Source: an uncultured Bacteroidota bacterium (GTDB lineage: Bacteria > Bacteroidota > Bacteroidia > Bacteroidales > 4484-276). From it: 13,409 bases of DNA. The notes beneath the pieces are model-generated. The model had not been told where the DNA came from and made no database searches. It saw only the letters and a program-made list of their open reading frames with translations. The translations under genes were made by a program, and so were the position numbers. Below, piece by piece: positions 1 through 7,756 of the stretch; the first letter of the stretch is position 1, and each line of letters starts with the position of its first letter. The DNA lies in assembly GCA_903930725.1 (NCBI GenBank), contig CAIYZW010000656.1, positions 1 through 13,409 on the forward strand, given 5' to 3'.

Positions 1-2
1 CT

Positions 3-200
3 CAGGAAAAATCACTGGACCGAATGAATATTTTTGAAGCAAAGCAATACCTTGCCGAAGGTCATTTTGCCGAAGGTAGCATGGCTCCAAAAATCAGAGC
101 CGCAATTTATTTTGTCGAACATAGTGGAAAAGACGCAATCATTACCAAAACAACCAAACTTGGCATTGATAATGGCGGAACAAGAATTGTAATGGTATAA
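3..200 (+). CDS. arcC: Carbamate kinase, C-terminal fragment (cut by window start)
   Basis: Reading frame 3 is open from the window edge to a TAA at 198-200 and gives 65 residues. The stretch FAEGSMAPKIRAAIYFVE followed by AIIT and a final GTRIVMV matches the C-terminal end of carbamate kinases, where the GSM-x-PK segment is part of the nucleotide-binding region. The enzyme makes ATP and carbamate from carbamoyl phosphate and ADP in the cytoplasm, the last step of arginine or citrulline fermentation. The next gene starts 23 nt downstream on the same strand and encodes the enzyme that would supply carbamoyl phosphate, so the two are probably one operon. The N-terminal part lies outside the window, so start and full length are unknown. 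The call rests on a short but characteristic tail plus the neighbour. Confidence 0.85.
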   Translation, partial: QEKSLDRMNIFEAKQYLAEGHFAEGSMAPKIRAAIYFVEHSGKDAIITKTTKLGIDNGGTRIVMV

Positions 201-223
201 TTATCAACAAATAATATAAAAAA

Positions 224-1225
224 ATGGCATTTAATTTAAGAAATCGTAACTTCCTTAAACTTTTGGATTTTACACCACAGGAAATCAAATTTTTACTTGA
301 TCTGTCAGCCGATCTCAAAAAGGCAAAATATGCCGGATTAGAGCAACAGCGGCTGAAAGGCAAAAATGTAGTTTTACTTTTTGCAAAAGATTCTACACGC
401 ACGCGTTGTGCTTTTGAAGTTGCTGCCCTCGATCAGGGAGCACATGTTACCTACATTGGCCCTTCGGGTTCGCAGATGGGCAAAAAAGAATCAATGAAAG
501 ACACTGCCCGTGTTCTTGGCAGAATGTACGATGGAATCGAATATCGTGGCTATGGCCAGGACATCGTCGAAGAGCTTGGAAAATATGCCGGAGTTCCTGT
601 TTGGAACGGCCTTACCAACGAGTTTCATCCAACTCAGATTCTTGCAGATTTTTTAACCATGCATGAACATTGCGATAAACCATTGCACCAGGTTTCGTTT
701 GCCTATCTTGGTGATGCCCGGAATAATATGGGAAATTCGCTTATGGTTGGCGCTGCAAAAATGGGCATGGATTTTCGTGCAGTTGCACCAAAAGAGCTGC
801 AGCCTTCGGAAGAACTTGTTGCCACCTGTAAGGAAATTGCAAAGGAAACTGGTGCAAAAATCACAATTACCGACCAGCCTGCAGAAGGTGTAAAAGGCGC
901 TGATTTTCTTTACACCGATGTTTGGGTTTCGATGGGCGAACCCGAAGAAGAATGGAATCGCAGGATTAAGATGATGCTGCCCTATCAGATAAATTCTGAT
1001 TTGATGAAGAAAACCGGAAATCCTGATGTGAAATTTATGCACTGCCTGCCTGCATTTCATAATCGCGAAACCAGCGTTGGTGAAGAAATTTATCAAAAAT
1101 TCGGCATTCCGGCCATGGAAGTAAGCGAAGAAGTTTTTGAATCACCCGCTTCCATAGTTTGGGATCAGGCCGAAAACAGGTTGCATACTATAAAAGCTGT
1201 GATGGTGGCAACACTTGGTAGTTAG
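224..1225 (+). CDS. arcB: Ornithine carbamoyltransferase
   Basis: A complete 333-residue enzyme, the normal length for the family. The carbamoyl-phosphate loop STRTR is at residues 57-61, HPTQ at 135-138, the ornithine-side motif DVWVSMG at 232-238 and HCLPAFH at 273-279, so all catalytic signatures are intact. The sequence resembles E. coli ArgI/ArgF along its whole length. The reaction interconverts ornithine plus carbamoyl phosphate and citrulline plus phosphate. Many Bacteroidota make arginine with an acetyl- or succinyl-ornithine transcarbamylase instead; the canonical ornithine motif here, plus the adjoining carbamate kinase, suggests a catabolic (arcB) role. The alternative name argF applies if it is biosynthetic, and sequence alone does not settle the direction. 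The ATG at 224 follows an A-rich leader without a Shine-Dalgarno and gives the expected N-terminus (FLKLLDFTPQE). An intrinsic terminator follows at 1248-1280. Confidence 0.95.
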   Translation: MAFNLRNRNFLKLLDFTPQEIKFLLDLSADLKKAKYAGLEQQRLKGKNVVLLFAKDSTRTRCAFEVAALDQGAHVTYIGPSGSQMGKKESMKDTARVLGRMYDGIEYRGYGQDIVEELGKYAGVPVWNGLTNEFHPTQILADFLTMHEHCDKPLHQVSFAYLGDARNNMGNSLMVGAAKMGMDFRAVAPKELQPSEELVATCKEIAKETGAKITITDQPAEGVKGADFLYTDVWVSMGEPEEEWNRRIKMMLPYQINSDLMKKTGNPDVKFMHCLPAFHNRETSVGEEIYQKFGIPAMEVSEEVFESPASIVWDQAENRLHTIKAVMVATLGS

Positions 1226-1247
1226 AAATTAATGAATGATAAAACCG

Positions 1248-1280
1248 AAGGGTTGTCCGCACTCCTGTCAACCCTTTTTT
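1248..1280 (+). terminator. Intrinsic terminator of the carbamate kinase/OTC unit
   Basis: The arms AAGGGTTG (1248-1255) and CAACCCTT (1269-1276) form a perfect 8-bp stem with a 13-nt loop. The T run covers 1275-1280. It begins 22 nt after the OTC stop codon and is oriented to end plus-strand transcription. Confidence 0.8.
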
Positions 1281-1297
1281 ATGATTATCCAAAAAAT

Positions 1298-1329
1298 AAA
1301 AAAGCCGCATTGAACAAAGCGGCTTTTTT
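1298..1329 (-). terminator. Intrinsic terminator of the T9SS-substrate operon (works in both directions)
   Basis: AAAAAAGCCGC (1298-1308) and GCGGCTTTTTT (1319-1329) pair perfectly over 11 bp around a 10-nt loop. Read on the minus strand it starts 17 nt after the stop of the 1347-2831 gene and is followed by a long T-rich tract (complement of the A run at 1291-1303). Because both flanks are A/T tracts it could also act as a second stop for plus-strand transcripts leaving the OTC gene. Confidence 0.85.
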
Positions 1330-1346
1330 AATATTATTTAAAATTG

Positions 1347-2831
1347 CTATTTATTGATAACCAATTTATTTGTGCACATATTTGCGCCTCTTTGCATTTT
1401 TACCAGGTAAATGCCGTTGGCAAGATTTTCGAGATTTACCGTGAAATTATTCAACCCAACTGAAGTATTTAAATTTTCGGTGATCAATGTTTGACCAACC
1501 AAATCCATAATCGAAAACTCGATAACTGCCGGCTCGGTCAAATTAAGTTGCAAGCGTACATTGTTTTTTGCGGGATTTGGAGATAAACTAACCTGTGAGT
1601 TTGCAAAATATTCATCATTAATGCCAACAGCCGGTAAAGTTGTGAAGGACCATACTTCACTGTAAGCGCTTGTATCAACCGGACTACAGGCTCTGACTCT
1701 CCAGTAATAAACCTGATTTGAAGATAATTTGTACAAAACATTAAAAATTGGGTCCTCTGTGTCGGAAGCTGTTTGAAAATAATTCTCCGGATTGGTAAAA
1801 TCAATACTTTCATCATATTGAACCTGATAGCTTGTTGTTCCTTTAATTTGTGACCAGATTAATTGAGGTTTTATCGAAACGCTATCAGAACCATTTTCTG
1901 GTGAGCTAGGAACAACAGTTGCAGCAGTAGTATAATTCCAGTTTGCGGTCCACAAAGTTGTATCGTTGTCATGCCTTGCTCTGCTTCGCCAGTAATATGT
2001 AGTTCCATATTTAAGATCTTCAGGAGTAACCCTAAATGTATCGGTTACGTAAGTTGTAGCAGTATTAAAATCTGGATCCACATCAACCTGGTAATCATAT
2101 TTTTTAATTCCGGATACATCATCCCACCTCATTTGAACATTCAAATCGTTATCTATGCTGTTATTATCAGGTTTCTTAAGCGAAAATTGATCAAGTGTAG
2201 TAAAAGTCCTTGAATCGCTCCAGCTTGATGTATCCGCCGAATGACGGGCGCGGGCGCGCCAGTAATATAATTTTCCGAAATTTAGTTGTGACATCGTAAC
2301 AAGGTAGATGGAACCTGAAGTGGTAAACATCTGAGCAGAAGTAAAGCCTGGCACAACATCAAGCTGAATATCAAAATGTTCGATTCCACTAAGGTTGGTT
2401 GTTCCAACTTTGGTTTTCCATTTTAACTGTACATCGCAAATCTGGGCTACGGCAGCATTATTTGGTTTATCAAGATCCAATTTCTGAAAAGTAGTAAACG
2501 ACCACGTTGGCGTCCAGAATGATTCGTTCAGATTTACATCAATAGCTTTAACTCTCCAGAAATACTGCAGGTTGAAATCAAGCTTGGAATTCTTTATTGC
2601 GGTCAGGTCGGTTACCGAGTCAACAACGATGGCAGTAAATGAAGCATCTGAGCTAAGTTGAACTCTGTAAGTAACGGCTGCTGTAACGGCGTTCCAGTCT
2701 AAAATAACATCTGGCATCTGGTTGGTTTTTGCATCTGCTGGTGTTACCAAAACTGGAGTATCTATCCGCACCTGAGAATAAATGAATGATGCGACTAAAA
2801 ACAATACAACTGTAAATAAATATCTTTTCAT
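1347..2831 (-). CDS. Secreted protein with four fibronectin-III-like repeats and T9SS type A sorting domain
   Basis: A 494-residue protein of unknown specific function. Residues 1-20 form a Sec signal peptide (hydrophobic core, ending YSQ). Four beta-sandwich repeats of about 90 residues follow at roughly 24-114, 120-212, 216-302 and 306-398. Each ends in a conserved block of the type YYWRxRA, then a short DT/S-W segment, then W-x-FTT, which is typical of fibronectin-III-like modules in Bacteroidota surface proteins. Residues about 414-494 are the type IX secretion sorting domain (SPNP start, a central DLVGQ turn, NGIYLVK near the end, final KLVINK), so the protein is predicted to cross the outer membrane and be released or anchored at the surface. 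No catalytic domain is visible; an adhesive or scaffold role is inference. It starts 35 nt after the stop of the upstream propeller gene and is probably co-transcribed with it. No Shine-Dalgarno precedes the ATG. Confidence 0.88.
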   Translation of the reverse strand: MKRYLFTVVLFLVASFIYSQVRIDTPVLVTPADAKTNQMPDVILDWNAVTAAVTYRVQLSSDASFTAIVVDSVTDLTAIKNSKLDFNLQYFWRVKAIDVNLNESFWTPTWSFTTFQKLDLDKPNNAAVAQICDVQLKWKTKVGTTNLSGIEHFDIQLDVVPGFTSAQMFTTSGSIYLVTMSQLNFGKLYYWRARARHSADTSSWSDSRTFTTLDQFSLKKPDNNSIDNDLNVQMRWDDVSGIKKYDYQVDVDPDFNTATTYVTDTFRVTPEDLKYGTTYYWRSRARHDNDTTLWTANWNYTTAATVVPSSPENGSDSVSIKPQLIWSQIKGTTSYQVQYDESIDFTNPENYFQTASDTEDPIFNVLYKLSSNQVYYWRVRACSPVDTSAYSEVWSFTTLPAVGINDEYFANSQVSLSPNPAKNNVRLQLNLTEPAVIEFSIMDLVGQTLITENLNTSVGLNNFTVNLENLANGIYLVKMQRGANMCTNKLVINK

Positions 2832-2866
2832 GTTATAAACTTTTTAAGATTATCAAATTCAACTTA

Positions 2867-5800
2867 TTACCTGACAATGAATTTTAAACTGCCACTGTCG
2901 TTTCCTGCACTTACTTTTATGAGGTAGGTTCCAGCCTTAAGATCGGAACAATTTACCATCACTTCTTGTTTGCCTGCGCCCAACGAATTAAAGTTTAGTG
3001 TTTTAACAACTTTGCCAGTCAGGTCATAAACATTTAAATGAACATCTTTTGATGAGGTAGTTTCAAAAGTAACTTTTGCCTGTGTGTTAACAGGATTTGG
3101 GAAAATTGCCAATGAACCTGCGAAGTTGGTTTTAGGATTTACCGGTTCGTTAATTCCTACAGTATGGTATTTTTCGTCCCTGAAAACGCCTCTTCCAAAG
3201 GTAGCAATGTAAATATCACCAAAATTTTTAACTTCTGGATAAACTGTTGTCGAAGTAGTAAAACTTGGTTTGTAGAGTATCTGTTGTTTAATCTGGAAAA
3301 CAGGAATCATTCCTACTCCGTTTTGTTCCTTAACCCAGCTAGGATTTTCATCATTAAGATTGCTAGTTGTGTAGATTCCATATTCTGTTCCGATGATGGC
3401 AACATTGGAATTCGATTTTTCGATGATTGATGAGTAAAGTGGCATTTTTGGGAGATCGGATGTAATATCAGTAAAGGTAACAACACTTGCTGAATCCAAT
3501 GCATTGGTTGTCCGGTAAATATATGATTCGTTACCGTAATTTCCCAGGGTAACGATAACATGCTCTGAATTCTGTTGATCAACCGAAACTGAGGTAATAA
3601 ACCTGTTGGTAAATTGTGGGATAGCCAATTCGTTGGTAGCGATAATGCAAGCGCTACTTCCTACATCGGCTCTGAGGGAATCGTAAGCATAAGCCACATT
3701 TGAAATCCTATAAAGCTTTCCGTTGTCGGTACTAACAAAAACAAAATTTGCGTCATTGGAAACTGCAATGCTTGTTGGAAAACCAGGTGTGTTGGCTATT
3801 TTCCAGAAATTAGGTTCCTGGCCGAATTTGATTAAATCTTTAGTAACATAAACCGCACCAGCAATAGCATGGAAAAATTTAGACTGAACAACATCTTTTA
3901 TTACCACAGAATCGCCTTTTGCCAGATTTTGGTCGAGCAGATGATTGAATGGATAAGCGAAATTGGTACTTCTCCCGACAATGAAATCTCCTTGTGAATA
4001 ATCTTTATCAGCAAAGAATTTAACGGAATCGCGGGAATTCTGATCGTTAAAACTTTCCCATAAGGTAAATGGTGTTATGAAAATATTACTTCCGGGAGCC
4101 GTAAAATTAAAGGAGGTTGTTGCACCTTTATCTTCAGACCTTTGAATTACACCTGCTCCCTGGCTATAAACAAAAGCATCAGGATTAATTAATGAAATTG
4201 CACAAGATCCGCCATTACCAGTCAGGATTTGTTCGGCATATTGTGGAGTATTTCCATTCCCACTAATATATTGAGTTCCATCACCTTGTGCCCCACAAAG
4301 AATCTCCTGCCTGTTTGCCGAAATTCCAACGGTGTAGCATTGTGTTATAGCAAGATTTCTGTTAATTCGCTGAAATTCGATGTTTGTGTTTGTAAAGGTT
4401 CCCATAGAGATACCACGGTTTGTCGCAATTGCAAATTTTGAGCTTGTGCCTGGACGGAAAACATATTTATGATGTCCCGAAGGAAGATAATAAGGTGATG
4501 ATTCATCAAACATGCTTGAAGAAACTTCACCAGAACCCCAATCGTAAAAACCGCTGGTATTTCCAAACTTTTTACCATACCACATGTCAAGACCACCAAC
4601 AAGGATTTTGTGAGGGTCATCCGGAAAAACGGTAATGGTATTGTTAAAACAACCTGTTCCATTAAAAATCTCTAACGATGAACCACCCGGTAAAATGATT
4701 TCCCATGTTTCACCTTTATTTTCGGAAAGATAAATATTGTCGAGATACCCAAATTGGCCTGTACCAACAACATAAAGGACGTTAGGATCGCTTGGTGCAA
4801 AGGCAATTTCGGTACGTCCGGGGTTATTTGAGAGCGGGCTGGCACCATCCTGTGCTGTAAAACCCCAATTGGAAACTGTCGAAAAGGTTAATGTTCTTGT
4901 GTAGGGCGTGCTTGGATTAAGTGTATCGTAAACTGTTAGTTTTGTGGTATATGCCCGATTTTCACGGCTAATTTCTTTAGGGTTTGTCGGATTCTTTGAA
5001 CGATTTGTAAATGTAAGATTATCTCCTCCGGGAGCAGTATAAACCATATTCCCGAAAGTTGCAGCAACAGTTCCGTCAGAAGCAACGGAAACGCTGGAAC
5101 AGGCCAATCTTCCTAATTGAACAATTTTTCTGACATTACTTTCAACTTCTTTCAGATAATTGGATGTGTCTGGTGTTGAATAGACCGGATTGGTGATGTT
5201 AAAAATATTTCCGTTTTCATCAACTTCATAAGTACTGCAATGAATCAGCGAATCTATCGAAAGTGTGACATTAAAAACGGTTGTGTCAAAATAACTTTGG
5301 GTTACTTTTTGCCAGTTGCTATTTCCATCATTCGAAAACCAAAGGCCGGTGTTGGTGGCTGCATAAAGACGCTGTGTAGATGGATCAACAGCCAGATTGT
5401 TGATGTATGCAAAATCAACAGTATCAGAATTTTGCGTAATTAATGGCTTTGTTGCCGAGATGAGTTCGAAATTATCTTTATCTGTTGATTTGAAGATACC
5501 CTGTCCAACAAATCCACCATAATAGGTGTCATCAGTCGAACAGAACGCTTCGCCGGTACCGGCATAAATTGTTCCGTCAGTGGCCTGAACCATGCAGGTA
5601 ACATATTTATTTGGAGAAATCTGATCAATTTTATTCCAGGTTGATCCTAAATTTGTGGTTTTCCATAAACCTCCGGTAACCCCTGCGGCAATCAATGTTT
5701 GGGTGGTAGGATCAGTGATGTCAAAAATTATTGCCCTCACGCGACCGGGAGCATTATCAGGCCCCATTTCTTCCCAATTTAGCCCAAGTTCATTTCCCGA

Positions 5801-6040
5801 TTTAAGCTGCATTTGTTCAGCTTGCTTTCTTGCAGCAATTACATCACTTGGGTCAATTTTGCCCGTTACCTGATTATTTCGCATTTTATTCAGGTACTCG
5901 GTGGCAGCTTTATTGCCGCTATTATCCTGATTTTGTGGTTCTGCAGGTTGATTGATGTAAATCCACCCGGAAGCAAGGATAATAGTAGTAAACCCAAGAA
6001 TTAAAGATAAAAAGCTAAATGGTAAAAGTTTACTTTTCAT
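2867..6040 (-). CDS. Secreted BNR/sortilin-like beta-propeller protein with T9SS type A sorting domain
   Basis: A 1057-residue protein. Residues 1-24 or so form a signal peptide. Residues about 45-80 are a charged helical stretch resembling the linker seen before propellers in related Bacteroidota proteins. The propeller opens at about 89 (WEEMGPDNAPGRVRA). Asp-box-like turns (S/T-x-D/N-x-G-x-T-W) occur at about 128-135 (TTNLGSTW), 185-189 (degenerate, STDKD), 236-243 (SNDGNSNW), 439-446 (SENKGETW) and near 635 (SEDKGA), as in BNR/sortilin-type repeats. Residues 976-1057 are the T9SS sorting domain (IFPNPVN, then VYDLTGKVV, then AGTYLIKV, ending KFIVR). Many relatives are annotated as glycosyl hydrolase or VPS10-like, but no catalytic residues can be assigned here, so the ligand or substrate is unknown. 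It is the first gene of a two-gene unit, with a predicted promoter about 150 nt upstream. The ATG at 6040 gives the signal peptide directly. Confidence 0.88.
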   Translation of the reverse strand: MKSKLLPFSFLSLILGFTTIILASGWIYINQPAEPQNQDNSGNKAATEYLNKMRNNQVTGKIDPSDVIAARKQAEQMQLKSGNELGLNWEEMGPDNAPGRVRAIIFDITDPTTQTLIAAGVTGGLWKTTNLGSTWNKIDQISPNKYVTCMVQATDGTIYAGTGEAFCSTDDTYYGGFVGQGIFKSTDKDNFELISATKPLITQNSDTVDFAYINNLAVDPSTQRLYAATNTGLWFSNDGNSNWQKVTQSYFDTTVFNVTLSIDSLIHCSTYEVDENGNIFNITNPVYSTPDTSNYLKEVESNVRKIVQLGRLACSSVSVASDGTVAATFGNMVYTAPGGDNLTFTNRSKNPTNPKEISRENRAYTTKLTVYDTLNPSTPYTRTLTFSTVSNWGFTAQDGASPLSNNPGRTEIAFAPSDPNVLYVVGTGQFGYLDNIYLSENKGETWEIILPGGSSLEIFNGTGCFNNTITVFPDDPHKILVGGLDMWYGKKFGNTSGFYDWGSGEVSSSMFDESSPYYLPSGHHKYVFRPGTSSKFAIATNRGISMGTFTNTNIEFQRINRNLAITQCYTVGISANRQEILCGAQGDGTQYISGNGNTPQYAEQILTGNGGSCAISLINPDAFVYSQGAGVIQRSEDKGATTSFNFTAPGSNIFITPFTLWESFNDQNSRDSVKFFADKDYSQGDFIVGRSTNFAYPFNHLLDQNLAKGDSVVIKDVVQSKFFHAIAGAVYVTKDLIKFGQEPNFWKIANTPGFPTSIAVSNDANFVFVSTDNGKLYRISNVAYAYDSLRADVGSSACIIATNELAIPQFTNRFITSVSVDQQNSEHVIVTLGNYGNESYIYRTTNALDSASVVTFTDITSDLPKMPLYSSIIEKSNSNVAIIGTEYGIYTTSNLNDENPSWVKEQNGVGMIPVFQIKQQILYKPSFTTSTTVYPEVKNFGDIYIATFGRGVFRDEKYHTVGINEPVNPKTNFAGSLAIFPNPVNTQAKVTFETTSSKDVHLNVYDLTGKVVKTLNFNSLGAGKQEVMVNCSDLKAGTYLIKVSAGNDSGSLKFIVR

Positions 6041-6186
6041 ATCATTTTAGTTAGATTAATATAAAGTTAGTATCGTAAAATTCGATTTTTTAAAAGCGGC
6101 ACAAGTTACACCTTTTTTCAAAAATATAATCTTCTGCTATTTATAATTATTAATTTAAATTATTCATTTTTAGCTGTTAAAACAAA

Positions 6187-6217
6187 CAAAAATAGCCAAC
6201 TACGAATTACTATTCAA
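6187..6217 (-). promoter_or_regulatory. Predicted Bacteroidota promoter for the propeller/FN3 T9SS-substrate operon
   Basis: On the minus strand the -7 box TATTTTTG (6194 down to 6187) fits the consensus TAnnTTTG exactly. A TTG -33 element lies at 6217-6215, with 20 nt between them. The predicted start is near 6181, leaving a leader of about 140 nt before the ATG at 6040. The spacing match makes this the best candidate in the gap, though such short motifs in A/T-rich DNA can arise by chance. Confidence 0.55.
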
Positions 6218-6222
6218 TTTGT

Positions 6223-6256
6223 AATCAGTTTACGGCCATTCAAAATCAGTTAACGG
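6223..6256. repeat. Pair of 13-bp direct repeats, 21-bp period; putative activator site
   Basis: AATCAGTTTACGG (6223-6235) and AATCAGTTAACGG (6244-6256) differ at one base and have a start-to-start distance of 21 bp, two helical turns. They lie 6 bp upstream of the -33 element of the minus-strand promoter, centred at about -48 and -69 from the predicted start. This is a typical arrangement for a dimeric or tandem activator, so control of the T9SS-substrate operon is the natural inference. The regulator is unknown. Confidence 0.5.
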
Positions 6257-6341
6257 TGTTATGAAAATCCGCTCAAAAATCGCCTGAAATACCCGTAAAA
6301 TCAACCAAAATTTGATTGAACAAAGTTGAAAAAAATTTTCC

Positions 6342-6356
6342 AATCAAGCGTTGATT
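6342..6356. repeat. Short inverted repeat of unknown role
   Basis: AATCAA (6342-6347) and TTGATT (6351-6356) are perfect 6-bp inverted arms around GCG. Outer bases CC (6340-6341) and GG (6360-6361) could extend the symmetry with mismatches. The left arm also pairs with TTGATTG at 6311-6317. It has no T run, so it is not a terminator. It could be an operator, but it sits about 140 bp from either predicted promoter and may be chance. Confidence 0.25.
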
Positions 6357-6496
6357 TTTGGCAATTCAAATCCATTTTAAATAATTTGGCTTGATCGAAT
6401 ATCCTTTTCTGTTTATTTTCCGTTGTTCTGTTTTTATTTTAGGTCGCTTTATTCAGGCTAGCTACTGGTTTTTGCATTTTTGAGTACAATTTTTGA

Positions 6497-6526
6497 TTGG
6501 AACCTTATCCGAAAATATTATTTTTG
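6497..6526 (+). promoter_or_regulatory. Predicted Bacteroidota promoter for the C1B-like gene
   Basis: TTG at 6497-6499, 19 nt, then TATTTTTG at 6519-6526 match the phylum's primary sigma consensus (TTG, about 19-21 nt, TAnnTTTG). The predicted start is about 6532, giving a leader of about 45 nt before the ATG at 6579. The position, orientation and spacing all fit a dedicated promoter for the single gene downstream. Confidence 0.6.
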
Positions 6527-6578
6527 CCGTGATTCGCTAATAATTACAATGATTAATAACTAACTTAAATATTTTTTT

Positions 6579-7718
6579 ATGAGAATTAATAATTCAACCG
6601 TTACCTTTCTTGTTGTTTTCCTCATGTTGATTGCTGCTGTGGTACCAGCTCAGGAAACATTTTACGGAATTACTTCCATCAAGAAAATCTCCACCACACC
6701 AACCAAAGATTTGAAACGCCAGGGCTCTTGCTGGAGTAATGCCGGTGCAGCGCTTTTGGAGGCTGAAATTTTAAGAATAGAGAAGAAAGAAGTTGATTTG
6801 TCTGAAATGGGCTTCATTCATGGTTCCTATTTGCAAAAGGCCGATTTTTATCTTAAAAGCAAAGGCAAGATCAGGATTAAAGAAGATGGAATTGCAAGTG
6901 ATGTAATCAAATCATTTAATGAATTTGGAATGGTTCCCGAAGTGGGTTACCTGAAATCCGAAAAAGATCCTTTTGCCGCTGATGCTGGGCAGATGGATGC
7001 AATTTTAGAAGGAACATTAAGGATGGTTGTGGATAAAGAGAATGGAAACTTTAGCGAAAGATGGAAGAATATTTTCGATGGAGCACTTCTTGGATACATT
7101 GGCGAACCAATGATTAATTTTAAGTACAACGATGTAGACTTTACACCAAAGAGTTTTGCTGAAAAATCCGGACTGAAAGCGAGCGATTATATTTTGATTT
7201 CATCGGACATCACCAAAGAAATGAACAAACCTTTTGTGCTTTCAATGAAAGGCAACTGGTCCGACGAAAAGGCATTTAATGTAGCTCCCGATGAACTTGT
7301 TAAACTAATGAAAAGTTCTGTCGAAAAAGGATTTCCTGTAATCTGGTGCGGCGATATCGTAACTAAGATGGTTTTTGCAGATGAAAATATTGCCTTGGTA
7401 CCGGCGGCAAAAATGCCTGGTGTAAAAGCAAACGAAACCGAAGTTTTAGTTAAGGAACCTGTTACCGAAAAGGTTATTTCTCCAGCCGAAAGGCAGGAAA
7501 AATATACCACAGCCCTTAAAACCGACCTGGGTTACATGCTGGTTTTTGGTTTGAATAAGGATAAGAAAAATAATGAATACCTGCTTGCCAAAAAGGTTTG
7601 TTCAAGTGGCAACAGTGAGTTGAACCTTTCGGAGGCTTACATAAAATTGAATACGGTTTATTTACTGTTAAACAAAAACAGCCTGCCTGCCGACATCAAA
7701 ACGAAATTGGGTTTATAG
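6579..7718 (+). CDS. Secreted C1B (bleomycin-hydrolase-like) papain-fold protein, probably catalytically inactive
   Basis: A 379-residue protein with an N-terminal signal peptide (about 1-25, ending VPAQ). The fold is recognisable from QGSCWSNAGAALLEAE (48-63), DLSEM (73-77), YLQKADFYL (84-92), a distinct EKGFPVIWCGD segment (249-259), SPAERQE (301-307) and LNLSEAYIKL (348-357). These are landmarks of Bacteroidota C1 aminopeptidase/bleomycin-hydrolase relatives, and the length is about normal. Cys51 is the expected nucleophile. The oxyanion Gln, normally six residues before it, is Leu45. The usual D-H-G-M around the catalytic His reads LGYM at 317-320, and the usual K-N-S-W reads KKVC at 338-341. 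The only histidine in the protein is His81. The frame is intact and has its own promoter and terminator, so a pseudo-peptidase that binds peptides or proteins in the periplasm or at the surface is more likely than a decaying gene; that role is inference. Confidence 0.82.
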   Translation: MRINNSTVTFLVVFLMLIAAVVPAQETFYGITSIKKISTTPTKDLKRQGSCWSNAGAALLEAEILRIEKKEVDLSEMGFIHGSYLQKADFYLKSKGKIRIKEDGIASDVIKSFNEFGMVPEVGYLKSEKDPFAADAGQMDAILEGTLRMVVDKENGNFSERWKNIFDGALLGYIGEPMINFKYNDVDFTPKSFAEKSGLKASDYILISSDITKEMNKPFVLSMKGNWSDEKAFNVAPDELVKLMKSSVEKGFPVIWCGDIVTKMVFADENIALVPAAKMPGVKANETEVLVKEPVTEKVISPAERQEKYTTALKTDLGYMLVFGLNKDKKNNEYLLAKKVCSSGNSELNLSEAYIKLNTVYLLLNKNSLPADIKTKLGL

Positions 7719-7720
7719 TC

Positions 7721-7756
7721 AAAAAAAAATCCTGCCATTTGGCAGGATTTTTTTTT
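7721..7756. terminator. Bidirectional terminator shared by the C1B-like gene and batE
   Basis: Sixteen bases at 7721-7736 (nine A then TCCTGCC) pair perfectly with 7741-7756 (GGCAGGA then nine T) around an ATTT loop. It starts 2 nt after the plus-strand stop codon. On the minus strand the batE stop codon (7755-7757) overlaps the outer end of the stem, so both convergent transcripts would end here with a T run in either direction. Confidence 0.92.

Larger units (their letters stand above)
6041..6578. other. Divergent intergenic region with two promoters and putative operator repeats
   Basis: This 538-bp A/T-rich gap separates the minus-strand T9SS-substrate genes from the plus-strand C1B gene. 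It holds one predicted promoter for each direction (6187-6217 minus, 6497-6526 plus), a pair of phased direct repeats (6223-6256) and an inverted repeat (6342-6356). No open frame of meaningful length and no tRNA-like or known riboswitch-like fold was recognised. The stretch 6360-6490 shows only T-rich sequence with nothing assignable. Confidence 0.7.

Noticed and set aside
653..1096. 147-codon minus-strand open frame opposite the OTC gene
   Set aside because: It lies wholly inside a conserved enzyme gene, has no recognisable domain and no promoter or operon context.
1680..2280. Recurring CCAGTAATAT-type DNA words on the plus strand
   Set aside because: They encode the conserved YYWR block of successive FN3-like repeats on the minus strand and so reflect protein repeats, not a DNA element.
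6119..6126. A second TATTTTTG -7 box on the minus strand closer to the propeller gene
   Set aside because: No TTG lies at a suitable distance upstream, whereas the box at 6187-6194 has one at 20 nt.
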